NCBI RefSeq assembly: GCF_013618635.1 | Contig: NZ_JABLSJ010000003.1 | Span: 186,001 to 250,000 of the forward strand | Direction: 5' to 3' | DNA: 64,000 nucleotides | From: Thalassobacillus sp. CUG 92003 | GTDB taxonomy: Bacteria > Bacillota > Bacilli > Bacillales > Halobacillaceae | Part shown: one piece after another, positions 33,919 through 42,065 of the stretch | Position numbering within the stretch: position 1 is the stretch's first letter | Layout of the letters: each line of letters opens with the position of its first letter | Notes under the pieces: generated by a model | Databases searched by the model: none | Seen by the model: the letters and a program-made list of their open reading frames with translations, nothing else | Told to the model about the DNA's origin: nothing | Made by a program: the position numbers and the translations under genes

Positions 33919-34212
33919 TCAAATCATAATACTGACAATAAGCATCACAATTATAAAAACAGCATTAGGTGCACTCATGAGTAACAGTTTCTTCGTCCAG
34001 TTATCCTTTCGAATACGATCGCTTTTAACATCTGAATCAACATTTACTCGCTCACCTCTAGAGAACGCCCCTGTAAACACTGCTACACCTAATATTGGTA
34101 TTAATGCTGCCACACCTGCTAGTTTGAACGGGAACTCCCACTCCGATGTATAGAGCCCATTAATAAGAGCAACTAATGTGAATATCCCACCGAAACAAAC
34201 ATATTTAAACAT
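33919..34212 (-). CDS. Small DUF5316-like membrane protein
   Basis: 97 residues: two N-terminal helices (YVCFGGIFTLVALINGLY, LAGVAALIPILGVAVFTGAF), a charged loop SRGERVNVDSDVKSDRIRKDNW and a C-terminal helix. The loop wording resembles DUF5316 proteins of Bacillus, a modest match from memory. AGAGGGGG ribosome site. Confidence 0.6.
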   Translation of the reverse strand: MFKYVCFGGIFTLVALINGLYTSEWEFPFKLAGVAALIPILGVAVFTGAFSRGERVNVDSDVKSDRIRKDNWTKKLLLMSAPNAVFIIVMLIVSIMI

Positions 34213-34272
34213 CGCTCATCCCCCTCTAAGAATTATACGTGTGAGATGGAGCAAATGTTTCAGCATTGCCGC

Positions 34273-34416
34273 TTTATCGCCGATTTCCGCTGCTTTATCG
34301 TCGCTGCTGAGCCATTTATCATCGCTCCCTCCTCACTTATCGTCACTCCACTCAATATCATCGGTCCTCGCTGTTTTATCGTCGGTTCTCTTACATTTAT
34401 CATCGCTTCTCTCAAT
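34273..34416. repeat. Degenerate 21-nt tandem array (TTTATCRTCG family)
   Basis: Seven consecutive units beginning TTTATCRTCG or a close variant start at 34273, 34294, 34315, 34336, 34357, 34375 and 34396. All are 21 nt except one of 18. It is related to the arrays at 21809 and, in opposite orientation, 38304. The gap of nearly 400 nt around it holds no other feature; the open frames are the repeat itself. Confidence 0.75.
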
Positions 34417-34601
34417 TTGCATGTTGAGGAAGCAGCAACACAGCCGCCCCCCCTCGTAAACTTTCATTCTATTTTCTTTTATATTTATTTACGCACATTT
34501 TTTTATTTATTTAGCATAAACGCTCAAGCCCACGCATATACTTTTAATGTAAAAGACTGTTCTTTTACATGTTCTAATTTTAGAGGACAGGTGGGTTCCG
34601 T

Positions 34602-34847
34602 ATTATTAAACGTGCTGGATTATTCAATCGTCATGTCATGAAGTGGGAAATGGTCTATGCAACGCGTGATTTGTCTGATTACTACCGGATTATGGGTGCT
34701 TTGAAAAACGTCGGATTGAAGCCTAGAACTAAGACGATCAGCGCGGGTGCAGGTACTGGTAACGGCCATGGGTTCGAATGTAACTATCAAATTTTTGTTC
34801 CGGTAGAGTCGATTCACCGAGCCGAAGAATCTCTCAAATGCTGCTAA
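34602..34847 (+). CDS. Small conserved-looking protein of unknown function
   Basis: A short protein with core MKWEMVYATRDLSDYYRIMGALKNVGLKPRTKT and a Gly-rich turn before ECNYQIFVPVESIHRAEESL, an alternating beta/alpha pattern like DUF2007-type small proteins. The first ATG (34638) has no ribosome site. An in-frame ATT at 34602 has AGGTGG 7 nt upstream, and no ATG/GTG/TTG lies between it and the preceding stop, so 81 residues from ATT is proposed. Ends in a terminator hairpin. Confidence 0.55.
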   Translation: MIKRAGLFNRHVMKWEMVYATRDLSDYYRIMGALKNVGLKPRTKTISAGAGTGNGHGFECNYQIFVPVESIHRAEESLKCC

Positions 34848-34854
34848 AACGCAG

Positions 34855-34893
34855 GAAAGCCTGATTCCTTATCATAAACGGAACCAGGCTTTC
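34855..34893. terminator. Terminator between convergent genes
   Basis: Stem GAAAGCCTG-TTCC / GGAA-CAGGCTTTC with one mismatch and a T/C-rich tail. It lies between the small protein gene and the Gfo/Idh/MocA gene. Confidence 0.65.
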
Positions 34894-34908
34894 TCTTGTC
34901 TATGTTTT

Positions 34909-35892
34909 CTACGAATGTTGATAATAGGCTTGCAATAGTTCATCCATGACCCGATTGGTGCGAAGGGCGGATTCCCCTGTGCTGGGAGCTTCACCTTTCC
35001 CAAGCAGCTCTTCTACGACGGATTGAATCAAGCACTCCTGAATATGTTTGGGATGCTCAATAATAAACTGCCGGGATCCCTCTGCAGTCTTCAGTGTCAC
35101 CGGTTTTTCTTCAAAACAGGAAAACGTAATTTCACCTTCGGACCCAACAATCCGGTTCTTTTCCTCGTTTTTATAAGCGGCAAAACTCCACATTCCACTT
35201 CCGATGATACCGTTTTCGAACCGAAAACTACCGCTGACAATATCTTCTGCAGGATAAGCTTGCTGCTGGTTTGCGGCAAACCCTTTAACCTCTTGAACGG
35301 GACCAAGGAGGTAATCCATTAAATCCAACGTGTGTGATGCCACGTCGTAAAAAATCCCGCCGCCGCTTACATCCGGCCGGACACGCCATGGCCATTCGCC
35401 ATTCTCGTCTTTTTCCATCAGCTGCTGCGTTTGCTGGATCGAAACAAAGCGCACATCTCCTATAGCACCCTGTTCAATTAATTCCTTCACTTTAAGAAAC
35501 CTCGGCAACGCTCTGCGGTAAAATGCCACGTATAAGGGCACACCCGCTTCGTTGCAAACGTCTATCATCTCACGGCATTCGTCCTCATTCATCGCCATTG
35601 GTTTTTCCACATAAACAGGCTTTCCCGCCTTCGCTGCTTCTATGGTGTACGTTTTGTGGGAAGAAGGCGGGGTGGCAATATAAATAACATTAACATCAGA
35701 ATCATGAATCAAATCTTCTGCTTGATCGTACCACTTCGGCACCCCATGACGCGCAGCGTAATCTTTCGCCAGCTCACCATTTCTTCTCATAACAGCCACC
35801 AACGAACTGTTCTCAATTTTATTAAAGGCCGGGCCGCTTTTCACTTCCGTTACATCGCCACAACCAATAATTCCCCAGCGAATGTCATCCAT
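34909..35892 (-). CDS. Gfo/Idh/MocA-family NAD(P) oxidoreductase
   Basis: A 327-residue sugar-type dehydrogenase: Rossmann motif WGIIGCGDVTEVKSGP, the conserved EKP motif in KPVYVEKPMAMN (catalytic Lys), and SGGGIFYDVASHTLDLMDYLLG with the active-site Asp/His. The substrate is probably a polyol or sugar derivative. Monocistronic; no sugar transport genes nearby. Confidence 0.85.
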   Translation of the reverse strand: MDDIRWGIIGCGDVTEVKSGPAFNKIENSSLVAVMRRNGELAKDYAARHGVPKWYDQAEDLIHDSDVNVIYIATPPSSHKTYTIEAAKAGKPVYVEKPMAMNEDECREMIDVCNEAGVPLYVAFYRRALPRFLKVKELIEQGAIGDVRFVSIQQTQQLMEKDENGEWPWRVRPDVSGGGIFYDVASHTLDLMDYLLGPVQEVKGFAANQQQAYPAEDIVSGSFRFENGIIGSGMWSFAAYKNEEKNRIVGSEGEITFSCFEEKPVTLKTAEGSRQFIIEHPKHIQECLIQSVVEELLGKGEAPSTGESALRTNRVMDELLQAYYQHS

Positions 35893-35939
35893 CTATACCT
35901 CAACCTTTCTCTCGTTTCGTTACCTTTCAATGTAACACA

Positions 35940-36848
35940 CTAGCCCCTTGTGACACATGTCTCATATAAGTCAGCCATTTTTTCAGGAAAATCAATGAAG
36001 GGGTTCCGGTTCCCCTGGATCTCATAGATTGCCTGGTTACGGTGCTGTTCATAAACCGTTGGAGGGAAATCTCGATGCCATTCCAACAATAAAGCTAGCT
36101 TTATTTTTTCCTTATGAGCATGCTCTATTTTATCGGGATAACGTAAAAGAAAATACAACGTCGCTCGAGCCACTGTACCTTTACCGAACTCTGGTTCAAA
36201 CAAATGTTCATCCGCTTTGCCGCACTGGTCTTCGATACGTTTCACTGTCGCATTCTCAGCGGGATAATCAGCAAAATCATGAAAAGGATAATTACTTCTA
36301 ATCGAATTACACAACGGCTCACACGTAAATAAATGATGAAGGTCCCCGCGCATTGGTTCTGCGCCATCAAACCAGGACTGGGGCACAGCATGTTCACAGT
36401 TATATTTATAAGCAGCCATAATTTGCAAAGCCGCTTCCTCAGAATCCTGGGCATCTTCAACTTGAGCCAAGGCTTCTTTGCGCTTCATTGAAGTGGCGTG
36501 GTCTGCTTTCACGACCTCCTCCGGTTGACGTGTTTGACCCGAATAAATACTAGTAAGCTTGCCATCCGGCCGTAAATCCACCCACGGATACACGTACTCA
36601 CTCGGATCATAGCGGAGTTTTTGAGTATGCGTTGTCTGCAGTAGGGTGCTAACCTCGTCTATCTCCTCAAAATGCAATGCCTCATAATACTGGTCGACAG
36701 CTTGCTCATTTTTCTCCTGATCAAAATACGATCGTTCGTGTTTCTCCAGCTCTTCTAAAGTCCGCTTCGTTTGATAAAGACGACGCTCGAGCAGCTTATT
36801 ATCAGCTGCCTCGGCAAGCTGCACATCCTCCTGAATATTAAACCCCAT
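35940..36848 (-). CDS. Endonuclease I (EndA/NucM) family nuclease without signal peptide
   Basis: A 302-residue protein. The endonuclease I core covers about residues 150-295: NCEHAVPQSWFDGAEPMRGDLHHLFTC, with the catalytic His in DLHHL, and IQGNRNPFIDFP (NRNP). Relatives degrade DNA/RNA outside the cell or in the periplasm. Here the N-terminus is polar and helical (AADNKLLERRLYQTKRTLEELEKHERSYF) with no signal peptide, so it is cytosolic or exported by another route. GGAGGGG ribosome site. Confidence 0.8.
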   Translation of the reverse strand: MGFNIQEDVQLAEAADNKLLERRLYQTKRTLEELEKHERSYFDQEKNEQAVDQYYEALHFEEIDEVSTLLQTTHTQKLRYDPSEYVYPWVDLRPDGKLTSIYSGQTRQPEEVVKADHATSMKRKEALAQVEDAQDSEEAALQIMAAYKYNCEHAVPQSWFDGAEPMRGDLHHLFTCEPLCNSIRSNYPFHDFADYPAENATVKRIEDQCGKADEHLFEPEFGKGTVARATLYFLLRYPDKIEHAHKEKIKLALLLEWHRDFPPTVYEQHRNQAIYEIQGNRNPFIDFPEKMADLYETCVTRG

Positions 36849-36921
36849 AAGTCCACCCCTCCAATATTATTACGTTCTCTAAACGCGCTTTCTTTTCCTG
36901 TTCAATGCCCAAAAGCAAACA

Positions 36922-36954
36922 AGCCGCTCCTCTGAAAACTGATGAGGAGCGACT
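36922..36954 (-). terminator. Hairpin terminator of the AbrB-CHAD gene
   Basis: Stem AGCCGCTCCTC / GAGGAGCGACT (one mismatch), 11-nt loop, T-rich but interrupted tail on the minus strand, just after the stop codon. Confidence 0.6.
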
Positions 36955-36966
36955 CTCATATTTTAG

Positions 36967-38157
36967 TTAATCGACTTTCACTTCATTCACGCGGCTTTCT
37001 AATTCATCTTCCAATTGCGCTTTGACTTCTTTAGCGTGTTTCTTTTTGATATCCAGTTTATCGCGCTGCTTATCAAAAGCTTTCAGCCAGTCCTTCACAT
37101 CATTCACCGGTCCGAATTGATCCTGAAGCTGTTCATAATACTTAGCAGATGTTTGGTAATCTTGTTCATACATGGTGTCCAGGTACTTATAAATGTAGCG
37201 AATATGTTTGGAAGCAATCCTTAAGGCGTGCATGGACTCGAGTGCTTCCTGAGATGCCGGACCATGTTCGGCCACAACCGCTTTGTAATCCTCCATTCGG
37301 TTGGCGATGTCCTGTTCATATTCGTCCAGACGCGAGGCTACCGATAACGACAGAATGTAAGCATGCAGTTCTTCATCAATAAAATAGCGCCACCTTTCCT
37401 GGAAGTTTTGATCGATGATAGCCGGAAGCTTTTCTTCAAGTTTCTCTTGATGTTTTTTCCGCTTTTGCTCTACGCGTTGATACACTTCCCGGTACACCTC
37501 GGCCATTCTTTCCTCGTCCACATATTCTTCAAACGCTTTGAATCCTGCAATCAAGACATCTCGCTCTCTAACTGCACCTAATCGCTTATGCGCCTCTTCA
37601 AGCGACTTTATGATGTCATGCTTCTCGGACACACCGATAAATTGCAATAATGCTTTGAGACGGCGGTCTTTAACCCGGGCCTGATGAGTATCTTCTTCAT
37701 CCTCAAACCTTAGCGCCTGCTTACAGTAGTGGAGGTATTCACTCATGAGGCCGTCTAAGAGATCACCCCACCTGTGCACGATGTTTTGATTTCCTTCTGA
37801 CAGACAATCCCGGCAAACGAATTTCGTTTTTACTTTAATGAGCGATTGATTATTTTCACAAATTTCACAGACTTCGAACTGACCGTTTAATTGGACCTCA
37901 TCTTTTTCCGTACGCATTTCAATATGCTTCCCTTGTTCCCAATCGAGCTCTTGTCTCAATTCAATTGGAATGACAAGACGACCATATTGGTCCAACGTCT
38001 TGGGTTCTTCCCCGCTTTCTGTTTTGGAAAGCTTAAGCCCGTCTCCTGTCATCTGCACGTCTAATGGTTGATTAGACAATTCCAGTTCATCCCGAATTTC
38101 CTTAGGAATAACGACACGCCCGATCTTGTCCAATTGCCTTACGTAAGTTTCACTCAT
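36967..38157 (-). CDS. Tandem AbrB DNA-binding domains + zinc ribbon + CHAD domain fusion
   Basis: A 396-residue protein with an unusual domain order. Residues 5-45 (VRQLDKIGRVVIPKEIRDEL) and 53-92 (LDQYGRLVIPIELRQEL) are two AbrB/SpoVT swapped-hairpin DNA-binding modules. Cys97, Cys100, Cys115 and Cys118 form a CxxC-x14-CxxC zinc ribbon. From about 130 to the end is a CHAD domain, with its two signature helices THQARVKDRRLKALLQF and MHALRIASKHIRYIYKYL. CHAD domains bind inorganic polyphosphate through conserved His/Arg/Lys. The fusion suggests a polyphosphate-responsive transcription factor or chromatin/granule tether; that is inference. The ATG inside is preferred over a GTG 15 nt earlier that overlaps the AAAGGGTGG site. 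Confidence 0.85.
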   Translation of the reverse strand: MSETYVRQLDKIGRVVIPKEIRDELELSNQPLDVQMTGDGLKLSKTESGEEPKTLDQYGRLVIPIELRQELDWEQGKHIEMRTEKDEVQLNGQFEVCEICENNQSLIKVKTKFVCRDCLSEGNQNIVHRWGDLLDGLMSEYLHYCKQALRFEDEEDTHQARVKDRRLKALLQFIGVSEKHDIIKSLEEAHKRLGAVRERDVLIAGFKAFEEYVDEERMAEVYREVYQRVEQKRKKHQEKLEEKLPAIIDQNFQERWRYFIDEELHAYILSLSVASRLDEYEQDIANRMEDYKAVVAEHGPASQEALESMHALRIASKHIRYIYKYLDTMYEQDYQTSAKYYEQLQDQFGPVNDVKDWLKAFDKQRDKLDIKKKHAKEVKAQLEDELESRVNEVKVD

Positions 38158-38303
38158 AAAGATTCCATCCACCCTTTAGAAAATCTGCTCATACTTCTAA
38201 CCTTCCCCCTCCACGTAATCCCTTAACCTCATGCGCAAAATCTTTACATTCCTTTACAAATGGTCGCAATAAATACTCCATGGTAGACTGAATAAAGGCG
38301 AAC

Positions 38304-38510
38304 CGACGATAAAGCGGCGGGAAGCGATGATATTCGCGCTGGACGCGACGATAAATGAGAGTGGTCCGATGATAACGCGACGGCGGGCGATGATAATGGC
38401 GGAAGCGACGATATTCGCGCTGCAACCGACGATAAGTTGGAGCGGTCCGACGATAACGCGCCGGCGGGCGATGATAACGCGACAAGAAACGATGATATTA
38501 CGTCCCAACA
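38304..38510. repeat. 21-nt tandem array (CGAYGATA units)
   Basis: Ten consecutive units with core CGAYGATA begin at 38304 and recur every 21 nt (one 18-nt unit at 38388). Units 2-4 and 6-8 are near copies, showing a 63-nt higher-order duplication. The complementary core TTATCRTCG equals that of the arrays at 21809 and 34273. It fills the gap between two divergent genes; the reading frames across it are not gene-like. Confidence 0.85.
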
Positions 38511-38546
38511 GCGTACATATTCCATTTTTATAGGGAGAGATGAGAG

Positions 38547-39056
38547 ATGAGAAAAGTAGACGTGCGATCACACGACTCTAATTGGAAAATAATGTTTAAT
38601 GAAGAAGCGCAGCGCCTTAGAGAGGTGGTCGGAGATGAAATCATTGCTATCCATCACATCGGGAGTACGGCAGTAGATGGCCTGAAGGCTAAGCCGGTGA
38701 TCGATCTTATGCCCGAGGTGCAATGCATCGACGCTATTGATGATTATAACGAGGCGATGAGGGAACTCGGTTACGAACCGATGGGGGAAAATGGTCTAAG
38801 CGGCCGGCGCTTTTTCAAGAAAGGCGGTGATCAGCGCAGCCATCACCTCCATATGTACGAAACCGGCCACCCTGACGTGCACCGCCACTTGGCCTTTCGC
38901 GATTACTTACGCATTCATCTAAAAGAAGCTAGACGGTACGGGGATTTAAAAGCGGCATTAGCTCAACGTCATCCTTATGACATGGAAGCCTATATCACTG
39001 GAAAAGAGGCGTTGGTACTAGAGATTGAACGAAAAGCGCTTGCGTGGTCAACATGA
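38547..39056 (+). CDS. GrpB-family protein (nucleotidyltransferase fold)
   Basis: A 169-residue UPF0157/GrpB protein: IAIHHIGSTAVDGLKAKPVIDLMPEV (nucleotidyltransferase-like GS..D.D core), FFKKGGDQRSHHLHMYE, and the HLAFRDYLRIH helix. Some family members are fused to dephospho-CoA kinase; a stand-alone copy has no established role. GGGAGAG ribosome site 6 nt upstream. Confidence 0.85.
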   Translation: MRKVDVRSHDSNWKIMFNEEAQRLREVVGDEIIAIHHIGSTAVDGLKAKPVIDLMPEVQCIDAIDDYNEAMRELGYEPMGENGLSGRRFFKKGGDQRSHHLHMYETGHPDVHRHLAFRDYLRIHLKEARRYGDLKAALAQRHPYDMEAYITGKEALVLEIERKALAWST

Positions 39057-39059
39057 GCT

Positions 39060-39090
39060 CAGGCTGCCGAGACTTGTTCTCGCCAGCCTG
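39060..39090. terminator. Hairpin between convergent genes
   Basis: CAGGCTG..GAG / CTC..CAGCCTG with no clear T-run; probable weak terminator for the GrpB gene. Confidence 0.45.
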
Positions 39091-39109
39091 ATAGGAGTGT
39101 AAAGAGTTA

Positions 39110-40795
39110 TTAATCGTTACATTTTCGCTCGCTTAGACGAACCCTGTCTCCAGAATTCCTTTTATGCCTTTCCAGTACGTTGTTATTGGCCATTTTCCGC
39201 TTTAAAGCCTGAACACGGCGAAACTCATCTCGCTTACTTCGAGGCTCAAAGTAAAATCGAGGCGTCACGTCTTGTTGATCAGTGTCCTCTTCCTTTTGAG
39301 CTGCTTCCTCTTCTTGTTGAGCCATTTCTTCTTTGTGTTTATGAACGTGAGCCTTGTTGCGTTTAATGAATGTGGGTTTCGATCGAAATGGTACAGGGTT
39401 GGTCGGTTCATTGGCTGGACTGGAATTGTCCTCTTCTGATTCTGCCTCCTCTGTTTCCTTGATTGCCGATGACACGTCTTTCTCATTCTCTTTCTCACTG
39501 TCTCCAGACTGAATTGACACATCTTCTTCAGCTTCAACACTGACTTGAGGTGGTGTCGTCTCGCTCGTCTCTTCCACTGAATCCTCTTTAGGCTTTTGGA
39601 GTTCTCCTTCCTGAGTCACTGGAAGCTCATAATCTCGAGAATCCATATGTTCCACTTCATCCCATACTGCCGAAACATCGCGGACGACTCGATCCCAGGC
39701 ATAATATTTTTCTGCTAACGTTCGCCCGTATCGTCCCATCTCCTCTCCTTTATTAGGGTTGGATATGAGGTAGGACAGGTGTTTGACGAACTCACTTGTA
39801 TCCTCCGGGTTTTCAACCAGAATTCCATTTTTATAGGGTTCGATGACTTCTTTATTGCCACCCCTGTCTGTCGTGACAATAGGTAAAGCGGCCGCCATCG
39901 CTTCGTAATGGACACGGGCAAGCGGCTCTTGCCACTGGGACGTACATACAAAAATGTCTGAAGCTACAAACCATTCATGAATCTTATCAGGAGATACAAA
40001 TCCTGTTTGGATGACTGGGATGGGCAGCCGTTCGGCAAGCGCGCGAACGTATCCAATATAATCGGTTACAGAGTTATCACTGAACCATTTACTTCCCATA
40101 ACCACAAGCGCTACGTCCTCATGCTGTCGGGCTAATTCAGGTATCGCACGAATTAGTACGTCGATTCCTTTGTTCGGCGACAACCTGCCGGCATACAAAA
40201 TCACTTTTTTCGAAGTGAGGTTGTGCTCCTGGCGTATTTTGGCTCTTAATTGTTTGGCTTCTTGTGAGTACGACGGCAAAAACCGATTCAGATCCACTCC
40301 CGAATAGATGGGCTGGAGTTTAGGAGCAGCTTCAGGAAACAAATCCTCAATCGTCTTGGCTATATACTTGCTGATGGTGATGATTTTATCAACTTTTCTG
40401 ACAGCCGAAGCTCCTTCTTCACGATCGATTTTTTCAGGTTTGAACATATCATTATGCATGCTGAGAATAATTTTTGAATCTGGTGCCAATTCACGGACGG
40501 CGTTGACCATGCGTGGCCGATTGAAAATGTGAATCAAATCATAATGCTCATTAGACGATTGCAAATAACGTACGACATGGGCGCGATACGTTTCCAACAG
40601 CCCGCCTTCGACTCTGACAAAACGAACACCATCCAGCATTTCATCGTCTGCAAGAGCTTCGTCACTTCGCCCGAGCACTGTAATCGTGTGCTTTTGTTTT
40701 AATTCAGGAAGAATCCCGTCAATATACGTTTGAATGGCTCCACCTCGAATAGGAGGTACCGGCAGTTTTTCCGTACATATGATTAAAATATTCAT
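39110..40795 (-). CDS. GT4 glycosyltransferase with acidic tail, CotSA-like
   Basis: A 561-residue protein. Residues 1-390 are a GT-B glycosyltransferase of family 4 (PPIRGGAIQTYIDGILPEL, LYAGRLSPNKGIDVLIRA, EPLARVHYEAMAAALPIVTTDRGGNKEVI with the E-x7-E donor site). Residues of about 400-520 are a low-complexity Glu/Gln/Ser tail, followed by a basic end. Its ATG overlaps the stop of a CotS-type gene by 4 bp, as in the cotSA-cotS region of B. subtilis, so a spore-coat role is likely. The tail may be a coat-targeting or interaction region. Confidence 0.8.
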   Translation of the reverse strand: MNILIICTEKLPVPPIRGGAIQTYIDGILPELKQKHTITVLGRSDEALADDEMLDGVRFVRVEGGLLETYRAHVVRYLQSSNEHYDLIHIFNRPRMVNAVRELAPDSKIILSMHNDMFKPEKIDREEGASAVRKVDKIITISKYIAKTIEDLFPEAAPKLQPIYSGVDLNRFLPSYSQEAKQLRAKIRQEHNLTSKKVILYAGRLSPNKGIDVLIRAIPELARQHEDVALVVMGSKWFSDNSVTDYIGYVRALAERLPIPVIQTGFVSPDKIHEWFVASDIFVCTSQWQEPLARVHYEAMAAALPIVTTDRGGNKEVIEPYKNGILVENPEDTSEFVKHLSYLISNPNKGEEMGRYGRTLAEKYYAWDRVVRDVSAVWDEVEHMDSRDYELPVTQEGELQKPKEDSVEETSETTPPQVSVEAEEDVSIQSGDSEKENEKDVSSAIKETEEAESEEDNSSPANEPTNPVPFRSKPTFIKRNKAHVHKHKEEMAQQEEEAAQKEEDTDQQDVTPRFYFEPRSKRDEFRRVQALKRKMANNNVLERHKRNSGDRVRLSERKCND

Positions 40796-41898
40796 TCAGT
40801 TGGTTGCCCTCCTTTCCTATCGTTAGCTAATTGTTCCAACACGGGCCACTTAGTCTGCTCAAGATCTATGATCTCTTGCAATTCTTGAGCTAATGTGTCA
40901 GTTAAAAACAGGGCGGGGTCATAGACAATTTCCTTGACGTTTTTATAAAATAAATTGGGGAGTGATAAATCGATCAGTAACATCTCGAATTCTTCGTCTG
41001 AAATGGGATTGGCGTCATCATAAGCCTGGATCATGTCTCTCGCCCAATTTATATCCCAGTGCCCCATAGCATGCATCCGGTCGATGATCAGCTTTCTCAA
41101 GTCACGAATCGCGATGTCGTAGGATACACCATCCAGGTCAATCACCCACATGCCATCGTCAGCCAGTTGAGCATTGGACCAGCCGTAGTCCTGGTGAACA
41201 AGACTTGCATCTTCCGTTCCCCTCGCCACAAAATCCTCGTAAGGAGAAGCCATCAGCCGCTCGCGTGCTTGGCTCGCCTGCTCCTGGAACATATCAATCA
41301 CATTTAAAATAGTTGAGCTTGCCGGCATCTCGCTGTAAGCCGTTGCAATATCCTGAAACCACCCGAGTTTCTTTTCCACTCGCTCATACGTCCGGGGCCA
41401 GCGATGGAGGCGTGATATTTTCTCTGCTTCAGCTGGAGGAACGTAGCCTTTAGTGAGCTTGTGGAATTCCCCTAACGTGTAGCACAGCTTTTTCGTGCCT
41501 TCCAAATCCTCCGGTAGCTGCTGCAATGTCTCGATCCAGTTGGCCACAAACCAAAGCTTTCCTCCCATTTCAACATAGTCGTTCCCGTCTTTTGTTTTTA
41601 CGATGGCCGGGACTTTAGCATTTTTCTCATTCACTAAATAATTTTGTGCCCCTAGACTAAACTTGCTGTGAGTGGGTCGGCGGTGCAACAGCTTCAGACT
41701 AAAAGGGCCATGATCGGTATCAATTTTCCATATGGCCCCGCCTTTCTCTTCTTTCGTTGCCATAACCGTCATGTTTTGAACACGAAAGTGGTAGTACTCT
41801 GCCACCTGATGGGCTATTTCCTCGATGTACGCCGGAACTTGAAATGAATCCTGAGCATTCTCATCGACCACCCACGGTTCTATTATTTGATCAGTCAT
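40792..41898 (-). CDS. CotS-family spore coat kinase-like protein
   Basis: A 368-residue protein of the CotS/CotI/YutH family with a kinase-like (aminoglycoside phosphotransferase) fold: GAIWKIDTDHGPFSLKLLHR (Lys), catalytic loop LVHQDYGWSNAQL and metal-binding WVIDLDGVSYD. The active-site residues HQD..N and D are retained, so it may be catalytic. It is translationally coupled to the GT4 gene downstream and divergent from a sugar epimerase gene with a sigma-K promoter. Confidence 0.85.
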   Translation of the reverse strand: MTDQIIEPWVVDENAQDSFQVPAYIEEIAHQVAEYYHFRVQNMTVMATKEEKGGAIWKIDTDHGPFSLKLLHRRPTHSKFSLGAQNYLVNEKNAKVPAIVKTKDGNDYVEMGGKLWFVANWIETLQQLPEDLEGTKKLCYTLGEFHKLTKGYVPPAEAEKISRLHRWPRTYERVEKKLGWFQDIATAYSEMPASSTILNVIDMFQEQASQARERLMASPYEDFVARGTEDASLVHQDYGWSNAQLADDGMWVIDLDGVSYDIAIRDLRKLIIDRMHAMGHWDINWARDMIQAYDDANPISDEEFEMLLIDLSLPNLFYKNVKEIVYDPALFLTDTLAQELQEIIDLEQTKWPVLEQLANDRKGGQPTE

Positions 41899-42007
41899 TT
41901 TTTCACCTCCGTTGATATATGTAGTCTATTCCATCCCCCATACTGGGTATGGTGTCATGACTTACATAAACGAAAATTAGGCAAAAAAATAACCACGACC
42001 CGTGTGA

Positions 42008-42034
42008 ACATTTGACAAAATGCATCATACAGTA
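42008..42034 (+). promoter_or_regulatory. Sigma-K-type promoter of the epimerase gene
   Basis: AC (42008-42009), 16 nt, CATACAGTA (42026-42034): an exact match to AC-N16-17-CATANNNTA. It lies 32 nt before the start codon and implies late mother-cell expression. Confidence 0.7.
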
Positions 42035-42065
42035 CAGTTAAATAGAGGGAATACGGGGTGACGAG

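Noticed and set aside
34178-34641. Two repetitive plus-strand ORFs (LSSL/FIIA repeats)
   Set aside because: Same reason: degenerate 21-nt array; no ribosome site.
38304-38510. CRISPR array
   Set aside because: The period is only 21 nt with an 8-nt core; no conserved 25-35-nt repeat, no spacers of uniform length, no cas genes.
38189-38571. Four overlapping minus- and plus-strand ORFs with repeated RRY or ARRRVI wording
   Set aside because: They are the 21-nt repeat read in different frames, without start signals.
41938-41952. Perfect CCATAC/GTATGG palindrome upstream of the cotS-like gene
   Set aside because: It contains CATAC but no complete sigma-E or sigma-K promoter could be fitted; left as an unexplained small palindrome.
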